Source: JBBRWV01 sp038248985
Lineage (GTDB): Bacteria > Planctomycetota > Phycisphaerae > WQYP01
NCBI GenBank assembly: GCA_038248985.1
Contig: JBBRWV010000096.1
Span: 1 to 14,742 of the forward strand
Direction: 5' to 3'
DNA: 14,742 nucleotides
The notes beneath the pieces are model-generated. The model had not been told where the DNA came from, did no database searches, and saw only the letters and a program-made list of their open reading frames with translations. Shown here piece by piece: positions 1 through 6,240 of this stretch (position 1 is the first letter of the stretch; the number at the start of each line of letters is the position of its first letter). Both the position numbers and the translations under genes were made by a program.

Positions 1-278
1 CCTCTCCCAATTTTCCCCCTTCCCAATCCCCCCAAACCTATTACCATCTACCCATCTCTGAACCCCACCCCCTCTCAAGCGTCCAATTGCGCCCGCGCGT
101 CCGCCAGCGTAAATACCCCGCCACCTCGATCGTCTTGTCCTTGCATGATCTCTTCCGGATCCGCCACGATCTTCGCCCCTCAAATCAGCGACCACTGAAC
201 CGAAATTCCGCCCCCAAGCTAAGGTCGGCCAGACTGGGATGCAAAATGACCCCACAATTTTCCATATTTGTAAATATT
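1..278. other. Spacer without a convincing gene
   Basis: C-rich sequence with very few G residues up to about position 80, then mixed sequence, then an AT-rich patch near 255-286. On the - strand, 167..75 can be read from a GTG as a 30-codon frame (VADPEEIMQG...LADARAQLDA) just after a GGGG stretch and an in-frame stop. Its C-terminal half could pass for the end of a small antitoxin or a decayed gene, but no family is recognised. I do not call it a gene. Confidence 0.4.
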
Positions 279-308
279 AAGAAAAAGCGGTAGCAAGAAT
301 GCCACCGC
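279..308 (-). terminator. Intrinsic terminator after the PEP-CTERM gene
   Basis: On the - strand, positions 308-300 pair with 295-287 (GCGGTGGCA with TGCTACCGC: nine pairs, one of them a G-T) around a four-base loop TTCT. The stem is followed directly by TTTTTCTT (286-279). This is a textbook rho-independent terminator, 56 bases beyond the stop codon of the PEP-CTERM gene. Part of it also belongs to a longer inverted repeat (292-304 with 332-344). Confidence 0.85.
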
Positions 309-344
309 TCTCTCTCTTTTGCCCTGCCATTTGGCATTCTTGCT
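292..344. repeat. 13-bp perfect inverted repeat overlapping the terminator
   Basis: AGCAAGAATGCCA at 292-304 is the exact reverse complement of TGGCATTCTTGCT at 332-344, with 27 bases between. In the - strand transcript the upstream arm (344-332) lies between the stop codon and the terminator. The downstream arm contains the terminator loop and parts of both stem sides, so the two structures are mutually exclusive. It could be an alternative 3' end fold that protects or weakens termination. That role is inferred; only the base pairing is seen. Confidence 0.7.
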
Positions 345-363
345 CCCCCTCCTTCTCCACAAT

Positions 364-1332
364 TCACGTCCGCCGTCGCGCCAGCAGCCCCAATACACCA
401 ATTCCTAAAAGTGAAAACGTCGCCGGCTCAGGTATGCTCGGACCATCCGGGTCCGGCAACGATGTCGGCGGACCCAGCGGATTCTCCGGCACCCCCGGCG
501 GCTGCTCCGGCCCACCACTCAACGGCGGCTGCGGATCGCGCGTATCCGTCTCCGGTGGACTTGGCCCAAACACCCCCGGTATCGTCGGCCCACTGCCCGG
601 CGGTGTCACCCCCGGCACAAAAGGCCCCTCCGGCGGAAAACTCAACTCCGGCACATTGGGCTCCGGATGATAATCCGAAAGCGGCGAACTCGGCCCGCTG
701 ATCCCCCGCTCCAACGTCGTCATACTAATGATCTGATGCCAACTGAACCGCACCTCATCCAGCGAATACGTCAGCGGTGTCCCCGGAAACACCACCTCGA
801 TCACCGCCGTCCCGCACAAATAAGGATTGTTCGACGGATCCGTCAACCCCGCCTCCGCCTTCACATACATCCCTTTCCCCTGCGGCGGCGGATCCGAAAT
901 AAGCCCATGCTTCAGCCCCGACGCCTCAATCGTCACCAGGTTCCCGTCAATGCTCATCCGCCACGGCACATCAATCGGCCGCGCCGAATCCCTGACGCCC
1001 GTCGCACTGATCACGCGCACCGTCGCCGCCGATTTCCCCATGTGCGCCGTCAGCGGCTTGTGGGTGTTCATGCGAAAAGAAACGCCCCGCAACGCCTGCT
1101 CCGGCGATTTCAAAAACGGCGTCTGATTCGTCAATCGCACGATCACACGATCGGGAAATACCGTAAACGCCGCCGTAGCTTTAATGGGTTGGCCCACCGC
1201 ATTGGTGGCATCATCCGTAGTGGTCACGATCTGATCAGCTCGTGCAGTTTGACCTGGCAAAAAATTGGCCATCGCCAGTACAACGCCGATCAGCAAGGCG
1301 CGGGCTGCGCGCCGAACGCTTGGGGCTGTCAT
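364..1332 (-). CDS. PEP-CTERM sorting-domain protein, secreted
   Basis: An exported surface protein of 322 residues. Residues 1-32 form a signal peptide (Arg-rich start, hydrophobic core, likely cleavage after A-R-A). Residues about 33-205 are a beta-rich domain of no family I can name. Residues 210-299 are a proline-rich stalk with about 29 Pro in 90. The last 23 residues (300-322) are a PEP-CTERM signal: PEP at 301-303, a hydrophobic helix, then Arg-Arg-Arg-Thr. Proteins with this tail are known to be processed by an exosortase; none is encoded here. I chose the ATG at 1332 because GGGAG sits about ten bases upstream. A TTG at 1347 would add five residues and place that GGGAG inside the gene. 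The intrinsic terminator lies just downstream. The ligand or role is unknown. Confidence 0.88.
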   Translation of the reverse strand: MTAPSVRRAARALLIGVVLAMANFLPGQTARADQIVTTTDDATNAVGQPIKATAAFTVFPDRVIVRLTNQTPFLKSPEQALRGVSFRMNTHKPLTAHMGKSAATVRVISATGVRDSARPIDVPWRMSIDGNLVTIEASGLKHGLISDPPPQGKGMYVKAEAGLTDPSNNPYLCGTAVIEVVFPGTPLTYSLDEVRFSWHQIISMTTLERGISGPSSPLSDYHPEPNVPELSFPPEGPFVPGVTPPGSGPTIPGVFGPSPPETDTRDPQPPLSGGPEQPPGVPENPLGPPTSLPDPDGPSIPEPATFSLLGIGVLGLLARRRT

Positions 1333-1611
1333 GTCTCTCACTCCCAACGTGTGCCCGCATCATTCGGGTCCAATCGAACGACCGGCAAAGCCCCCAAATT
1401 CTCCCAGACTTCGCACGTAAGTGCAAGAATATTCTAGAGTTGCATCTCGTTCCGATAATCACCCACAATCCAGTACTCTCCGCCCTGATTCCCCCTCATT
1501 TTGCCCCCAAATCGCCGCGCACGCCGCCCTCATTAAGGCTACTGAACGCCACCCTTTTATCGGTGATTCACCCCCACCCATCCCGCGCCGACACCCCGCG
1601 CGTTCCCCCCT
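1333..1611. other. Spacer with possible weak promoter for the PEP-CTERM gene
   Basis: 279 bases between the isochorismatase-fold stop and the PEP-CTERM start, both on the - strand. It includes TAGAAT on the - strand (1436-1431), a 5/6 match to a -10 box without a clear -35, and two small palindromes next to each other: GCAC-GTAA-GTGC (1413-1424) and AGAATATTCT (1426-1435). These could be an operator over a promoter, but the evidence is thin. No intrinsic terminator was found after the isochorismatase-fold gene. Confidence 0.25.
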
Positions 1612-2367
1612 TCACACCCGAAACGCCCCGCGCGGCACGCCCGAATTCTTCTTCGCCGCCGCCGGCATGTTCGAATGCGTCGCCCGGCTCTTCGCCCGAA
1701 GCAAACGCGTCGTCCGCGCCCGCGGAATCACCCCGTAACGCTCCACTACCTGCGCCGCCGTCAGCCACTCAATATTCTTCGATTCAATCTGCCGCAGCGC
1801 CATGTCCCCTTCATACGGATCCCACATGCCCAGGCAGTCCGACACCACCGCGACCTTGTGCCGCCGCGCCAGCAACCCCAGCACCGCCGTCCGCACCGTG
1901 TACTCAATCGGCGCGCCCACAATTATGAACACGCCCACCGTCGACTCCGACAGCAGCCGATCCAACCGCGGGCACTCGAACAAATTCAAATTCGGCAAAT
2001 CAAAAATGAACTGCTGAAAATGCCGAAAACCTTCCACCGGCAAATCCGTCCGGCAATCGAGCGGCCATTCCTGCCGCCGCCGCAACGTCGTGCTCGGCAT
2101 CTTCTGATAGCCCGGCGTAGTCGGCTGGCAAATAATCCGCGCCGGCCCGTTCGCCGCGTGGCTGTTCATCGGCGTGTTCATGGGCATCACCTGATGATGC
2201 AGCCGCGTCGAGACGACCGGAAACTGCATTTTCTGACTAAATGAAAAAAGTTTTTTCAACGGGTCGTGGAGCTTCTCGCATTGAAATGCCGCAGCAGCCC
2301 CCTCCGCCGTCAGCAGGTCACGCTGCGTATTCAAATCCAAAATCACGGGGCCTGGGATGGTCAGCAT
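1612..2367 (-). CDS. Isochorismatase-fold (cysteine hydrolase family) protein, probably catalytically degenerate
   Basis: A 251-residue cytosolic protein. The family hydrolyses isochorismate, nicotinamide or related substrates with an Asp-Lys-Cys triad. Recognition rests on the opening strand VILDLNTQRD (8-17, family Asp at 11) and on FIIVGAPIEYTVRTAV (147-162) followed by KVAVVSDC (171-178), which match the family's nucleophile loop and the following strand. The residue that should be the nucleophilic Cys reads Thr (157, in EYTV). No Lys is seen in the 121-135 stretch where the family Lys usually lies. Residues 215-251 are a basic tail rich in Arg and Ala. The start is the ATG preceded by AAGGAGG with an eight-base gap. 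An upstream in-frame start would add 19 residues and lose that site. Fold assignment is fairly firm, activity doubtful. Confidence 0.75.
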   Translation of the reverse strand: MLTIPGPVILDLNTQRDLLTAEGAAAAFQCEKLHDPLKKLFSFSQKMQFPVVSTRLHHQVMPMNTPMNSHAANGPARIICQPTTPGYQKMPSTTLRRRQEWPLDCRTDLPVEGFRHFQQFIFDLPNLNLFECPRLDRLLSESTVGVFIIVGAPIEYTVRTAVLGLLARRHKVAVVSDCLGMWDPYEGDMALRQIESKNIEWLTAAQVVERYGVIPRARTTRLLRAKSRATHSNMPAAAKKNSGVPRGAFRV

Positions 2368-2381
2368 GGCGCTGCCTCCTT

Positions 2382-2627
2382 CTACCTGGTCCTTCCGTTT
2401 TGTCTTGACGACTCCGGAAGGCATTGCCGGTCCATAACATCCACATACTGCTGGTGATTCATCGACCTAACCGCTACGAGACTATACGCAGAGTAGGTCA
2501 AATCCTGATGAAGATTCTGTTGAGCAGATGTACTCAACATGGAAACGCGTTTTGCCCCCCTAAACAGCGCAAATGATTCCGCTCGCTGGGCAGTTATAGC
2601 GATACCCAAAAATTCATCATTGCGCAT
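2382..2627 (-). CDS. Possible small hypothetical protein upstream of the isochorismatase-fold gene
   Basis: An 81-residue reading frame starting at an ATG with GGGGGA five bases upstream, and ending 14 bases before the isochorismatase-fold start, the spacing of a translationally linked pair. The sequence (starting MRNDEFLGIAITAQRAE) matches nothing I recognise. It has no clear signal peptide or membrane segment. Its codon use is mixed and AT-richer than the other - strand genes, which mostly end codons in G. This argues for non-coding leader or recently acquired sequence. Only the start context and the spacing support it. Confidence 0.25.
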   Translation of the reverse strand: MRNDEFLGIAITAQRAESFALFRGAKRVSMLSTSAQQNLHQDLTYSAYSLVAVRSMNHQQYVDVMDRQCLPESSRQNGRTR

Positions 2628-2643
2628 AATTTCCCCCGTTGCC

Positions 2644-2671
2644 TTGACAATTGCAGTTCGCACGGTGGAAT
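2644..2671 (+). promoter_or_regulatory. Putative sigma70-type promoter of topA
   Basis: A perfect TTGACA (-35) at 2644-2649, a 16-base spacer, and TGGAAT (-10, 4/6) at 2666-2671. Transcription would start near 2678, leaving a leader of about 117 bases before the GTG. The spacer holds CAGTTCGCACGG (2654-2665), found with one change next to the TTGACA in front of the HU gene. No terminator or riboswitch-like fold was identified in the leader. Confidence 0.45.
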
Positions 2672-2794
2672 AGCCGATTCGCCTTCGGGCCTCCATCCCT
2701 CTATTGTTTGGGAGACCGTGACTCCCTCACCCCCTGCCCCACCAAGATTCGCCCCTGCGAACGTGGCGCATTGAACTCTCTTAAGGATCAGAAC

Positions 2795-5506
2795 GTGGCC
2801 AAAACCGTCAAGAAAATCGCCCCCCCGCTTGCCCAAACGGGCCGGGCTCTCGTCATCGTTGAATCGCCGGCCAAAGCGAAAACTATCAACAAATACCTCG
2901 GCCCCAACTTCATCGTCAAGGCCTCCATGGGTCACGTCCGCGACCTTCCCGAAAAAGGCATGGGCGTCGACATCGAACACAACTTCACCCCCACCTACGA
3001 AATCCTCGCCTCCCGCAAAAAAATCATCGGCGAACTCAAAGCCGCCGCCAAAGGCGTCGACGAAGTCTATCTCGCCACCGACTTGGACCGCGAAGGCGAA
3101 GCCATCGCCTGGCATCTCGCCCACGCCCTCGACCTCAACCTCCTCACCGCCAAACGCGTCGTCTTCAATGAAATCACCAAGCCCGCCATCCTCGCCGCCT
3201 TCGACAAACCCCGCCTCATCAACGAAGGCAAAGTCAACGCCCAACAGGCCCGCCGCATCCTCGATCGCCTCGTCGGCTACAAAATTTCCCCCCTCCTCTG
3301 GAAAAAAGTCGCCCGCGGCCTTTCCGCCGGACGCGTTCAATCCGTCGCGGTTAAACTCGTCGTCGACCGCGAAAAAGAAATCCAGGCCTTCATGCCCGAA
3401 GAATACTGGAAGCTCACCGGCATCTTCACCACCGAAATGGCCGAAGCCTCCAGCATCGCCGCCGACTGGCGCGCTTTCCTCCATGGCAATCTCGAAGTCG
3501 GCGATGTCGTGCCCGATGACGGTACTGACTCTGCCGAGGCCCTCGCCGCCCAAACCCAGGTCGTCGATCCCGACAAAGACAGCGCCTCCGGCCCCACCGT
3601 CGCCCAGAAAAATGACTGGCTCCGTGATGCCGGCGCCTTCCGCGCTGACCTCGTCGAATTCGCCGGCAAAAAATTCGACCCCCAGGATTCCTCCCTCGCC
3701 AAGCAAGCCGCCGAAGCCGTCGGACTCACCCAACTTGAAGTCACCACCGTCGCCAATGACGGCACCAACGGCCCCCGCGGCATCCCCGCCAAAGGCCCCG
3801 CTCTCAACATCACCAAGATTCTCGGCTATGTCGATCCCGCCAAATCCGGCCTCACCTTCGTCGTCCGCGAACTCACCTCCCGCCAGTCCGTCAGCAAGCC
3901 CCCCGGCCCCTTCAGCACCAGCACCCTCCAGCAGGCCGCCAGCAATGCCCTCGGCTTTGGTGCCCAACGCACCATGCGCGTCGCCCAGCAACTCTATGAA
4001 GGTATCGAAATCGGCGGCCTCGGCGCCGTCGGCTTGATCACCTACATGCGTACCGACTCCCAGAACATCAGCGGCGAAGCCCTCAACGCCGTCCGCCATT
4101 TCATCGAACATGACCTCGGCCAAAAATACCTCCCCGAACAACCCAACTTCTACGCCAGCAAAGCCGGCGCTCAGGAAGCCCACGAGGCCATCCGCCCCAC
4201 CGATGTCACCCTCACGCCCGCCTCCCTTCGCGGCCGCGGCCTCAGCGATGAACAACTGAAACTCTACGAAGTCATCTGGAAACGCTTCGTCGCCTGCCAG
4301 ATGATGCCCGCGATCTGGAACGTCAACGAAGCCTTCATCGACGCCCGTCGCGGGCCGCAATCCGTCGCCACGTTCAAAGCCAGCGGACGCTCCCTCGCCT
4401 TCGATGGCTTCACCAAAGTCGCCGGAGTCTACACCCGCTTCGATGAACAGATTCTCCCCGTGCTCAAACAAAACCAGCCCGTCGCACCCGTGGATCTCAC
4501 TCCCACGCAACACTTCACCGCCCCGCCGGCGCGCTACAGCGAAGCCAGCCTCGTCAAGGCCCTCGAAGCCGAAGGTATCGGCCGCCCCAGCACCTACGCC
4601 AGCATCATCGCCACCATCCAGGATCGCAACTATGTCGAAGCCAAGGGACGAACGCTCTACGCTTCCGACCTCGGCATCAAGGTCACCGAAAAACTCATCG
4701 AAGGTTTTCCCGACATCATGGAGACCAGCTTCACCCGCACCGTCGAAGGACAGCTCGACCAGGTGGAAGAGCAAACCAAGGATTGGGTCGAAGTCGTCCG
4801 TGATTTCTTCGGCCCACTGTCGCGCGATCTCGCCACCGCTGAAGAACGCATGACCCACGCCCGCGCCGAAGCCACCCCCAGCGAATACAAGTGCCCCAAG
4901 TGCGGTGCCATGATGGCCTACCGCCTCAGCAAACGCGGCAAACGCTTCCTCAGTTGCTCCACCTACCCCGTCTGCGATGGTGCCCAGAACGTCGACCGAG
5001 AAGGCAAGCCTCAGCAACTCGAAGTTACCAACTATATGTGCCCCACCTGCGGCAAACCCATGATCAAACGCATGGGCCGCTTCGGACCCTTCCTCGGCTG
5101 CAGCGGCTATCCCGAATGCAAGGTGATTCAAAACATCGACAAAAAAACCGGTGACCCGCTGCCCGTCCGTCCGCCCCCCGTCGATACCGGCCTCAAATGC
5201 CCCAAGTGCGGCAAGAAAAACATCGTCGTACGCGAAGGCAAACGCGGCCCGTTCATGAGTTGCAGCGGTTTCCCGAAATGCCGCACCACCCTGCCCGCCG
5301 AGCGCCTCGATGAATTCAAGAAAAGCCTCGCCGACACCAAGCAATGGCCCGAAGACATCCGCACCAAGTTCGGACCCCGCAAGGAAGCCGCCGAGGCTGA
5401 GGCCGCCGTGACCGAAGCCGCCGCCGTCAAAAAGGCCGCCCAGAAAAAACCGGCGAAACCCCAGGTCGCCAAGAAACCCAAAATCGCCGCGGCCGAAACC
5501 CCCTGA
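2795..5506 (+). CDS. topA: DNA topoisomerase I (type IA)
   Basis: A 903-residue enzyme that relaxes negative supercoils by single-strand breakage. The TOPRIM domain has VIVESPAKAKT (20-30, catalytic Glu23) and ATDLDREGE (acidic D96, D98, E100). The nucleophilic Tyr417 sits in ITYMRTDS, with Arg419 beside it, and GRPSTYASI follows. Three C4 zinc fingers are present: C700/703/721/727, C749/752/769/775 and C802/805/823/829. The protein ends in an Ala/Lys-rich tail from about 865. The distance from Glu23 to Tyr417 is 394 residues against 310 in E. coli TopA (Glu9 to Tyr319), so about 84 residues are extra, mostly between 205 and 360. I chose GTG at 2795 because AAGGA lies seven bases upstream. 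An in-frame TTG at 2771 and an ATG further up lack such a site. HU follows on the same strand. Confidence 0.97.
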   Translation: MAKTVKKIAPPLAQTGRALVIVESPAKAKTINKYLGPNFIVKASMGHVRDLPEKGMGVDIEHNFTPTYEILASRKKIIGELKAAAKGVDEVYLATDLDREGEAIAWHLAHALDLNLLTAKRVVFNEITKPAILAAFDKPRLINEGKVNAQQARRILDRLVGYKISPLLWKKVARGLSAGRVQSVAVKLVVDREKEIQAFMPEEYWKLTGIFTTEMAEASSIAADWRAFLHGNLEVGDVVPDDGTDSAEALAAQTQVVDPDKDSASGPTVAQKNDWLRDAGAFRADLVEFAGKKFDPQDSSLAKQAAEAVGLTQLEVTTVANDGTNGPRGIPAKGPALNITKILGYVDPAKSGLTFVVRELTSRQSVSKPPGPFSTSTLQQAASNALGFGAQRTMRVAQQLYEGIEIGGLGAVGLITYMRTDSQNISGEALNAVRHFIEHDLGQKYLPEQPNFYASKAGAQEAHEAIRPTDVTLTPASLRGRGLSDEQLKLYEVIWKRFVACQMMPAIWNVNEAFIDARRGPQSVATFKASGRSLAFDGFTKVAGVYTRFDEQILPVLKQNQPVAPVDLTPTQHFTAPPARYSEASLVKALEAEGIGRPSTYASIIATIQDRNYVEAKGRTLYASDLGIKVTEKLIEGFPDIMETSFTRTVEGQLDQVEEQTKDWVEVVRDFFGPLSRDLATAEERMTHARAEATPSEYKCPKCGAMMAYRLSKRGKRFLSCSTYPVCDGAQNVDREGKPQQLEVTNYMCPTCGKPMIKRMGRFGPFLGCSGYPECKVIQNIDKKTGDPLPVRPPPVDTGLKCPKCGKKNIVVREGKRGPFMSCSGFPKCRTTLPAERLDEFKKSLADTKQWPEDIRTKFGPRKEAAEAEAAVTEAAAVKKAAQKKPAKPQVAKKPKIAAAETP

Positions 5507-5834
5507 CGCCCCCGCCCCCCGGTATTCAAAAACAAACGCCGGAGTGTCCGCGGTGTGGAAATACACCCTCGGCACCAGCACGTTCAGCAGTCGCAAATAA
5601 ACGCACAGGCCAATCATCCGCACGCTTAAACCATAGCCTTTACACCCCTTTTTTTGTTTTTTCTGCAAAAATCTCCCCAAAATAGCCCGAATTTGTGATT
5701 TTCTGCTTGCACATCCGCAAAATAGGCTTATTTTATTGACAGTTCGCATGGATGCGGCACATCTGAACTCCGGCGACGGAATGCCGGGACCGATTACATC
5801 CATGTACATTCATGCCATGCAAAAGGAGATATCC
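5507..5834. promoter_or_regulatory. HU upstream region with phased A/T tracts and a TTGACA box
   Basis: 328 bases without a gene. T or A runs are centred near 5652, 5659.5, 5669, 5680.5, 5692, 5700, 5720.5 and 5732.5. From the second to the last this averages 10.4 bases per step if one phase near 5710 is skipped, which is the pattern of intrinsically bent DNA. A perfect TTGACA follows at 5736-5741, overlapping CAGTTCGCATGG (5740-5751), but no good -10 box is seen 16-18 bases on. A small hairpin (CCGGC 5770-5774 with GCCGG 5783-5787) lies in the leader. No hairpin-plus-T-run terminator for topA was found; the T runs at 5649-5662 have no stem in front. Confidence 0.5.
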
Positions 5835-6137
5835 ATGGCCAAATCCCTCACCAAGTCCCAGACCATCACCGAAGTCGCCGCGGCCGCGAGCAAAACCCTC
5901 GGTACCGAAATTTCCAAAAAACAGGCCGCCGCCACCATCGACGCCCTCATCACCCTCGCCTACAAACAGGCCAAAAACAAGTTCACCCTCCCCGGCCTCG
6001 GCAAACTCGTCCTCGTCAACCGCAAGGCCCGCATGGGGCGCAACCCCGCCACCGGCGAAGCCATCAAAATCGCCGCCAAGCGCGTCGTGAAGTTCCGCGT
6101 CGCCAAGGCCGCCAAAGAAGCCATCCTCGGTGGATAA
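5835..6137 (+). CDS. HU-family DNA-binding protein
   Basis: A 100-residue nucleoid protein of the HU/IHF family, which binds and bends DNA as a dimer and constrains supercoils. An N-terminal helical dimerisation part (KSQTITEVAAAASKTLG, then the KKQAAATIDALI helix, 28-39) is followed by the beta arm with the family signature GRNPATGEAIKI (68-79, intercalating Pro71) and the closing segment VVKFRVAKAAKEAIL. Length is close to the usual 90. I cannot tell HU from IHF subunits by eye; a lone gene next to topA favours HU. The ATG at 5835 has AAGGAG six bases upstream; an earlier in-frame ATG at 5736 lies inside the TTGACA box region and is rejected. The gene ends before a strong bidirectional terminator. 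Confidence 0.95.
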   Translation: MAKSLTKSQTITEVAAAASKTLGTEISKKQAAATIDALITLAYKQAKNKFTLPGLGKLVLVNRKARMGRNPATGEAIKIAAKRVVKFRVAKAAKEAILGG

Positions 6138-6153
6138 CCCCCCCACGCGTCTC

Positions 6154-6173
6154 CACGCAAACCCGCTTGCGTG
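6154..6173 (+). other. Small hairpin between the HU stop and the terminator
   Basis: CACGCAA (6154-6160) pairs with TTGCGTG (6167-6173) around a six-base loop. It has no T run after it, so it is not a terminator by itself, but may fold as a 3' stabilising stem in the HU mRNA just ahead of the real terminator. Confidence 0.45.
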
Positions 6174-6184
6174 AACAATGCACA

Positions 6185-6228
6185 TAAAAAAAGCCGGTGC
6201 GCTCCACAGAACGCACCGGCTTTTCTCT
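6185..6228. terminator. Bidirectional intrinsic terminator shared by HU and the HDOD-GGDEF gene
   Basis: A perfect 13-bp stem: AAAAGCCGGTGCG (6189-6201) with CGCACCGGCTTTT (6212-6224), ten-base loop. On the + strand it runs into TTTTCTCT and ends the HU transcript. On the - strand it runs into TTTTTTTATG and ends the signalling gene, 16 bases after its stop codon. This is the clearest terminator in the window. Confidence 0.93.
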
Positions 6229-6240
6229 GCGCCAAAATAA

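Noticed and set aside
75..167. 30-codon GTG-started - strand frame ending LADARAQLDA
   Set aside because: Too short and without a family match; a stop lies directly before it. Kept only as a note in the spacer entry.
5649..5662. T-rich run after topA as an intrinsic terminator
   Set aside because: No stable stem precedes it; the only matching arms (AGGC and GCCT) are too short and too far apart.
2594..5809. A very long - strand open frame (over 1000 codons) antisense to topA
   Set aside because: It is Gly/Ala/Asp/Glu/Phe-rich, the mirror image of C-ending codons in topA, and has no recognisable domain. topA itself has full catalytic motifs.
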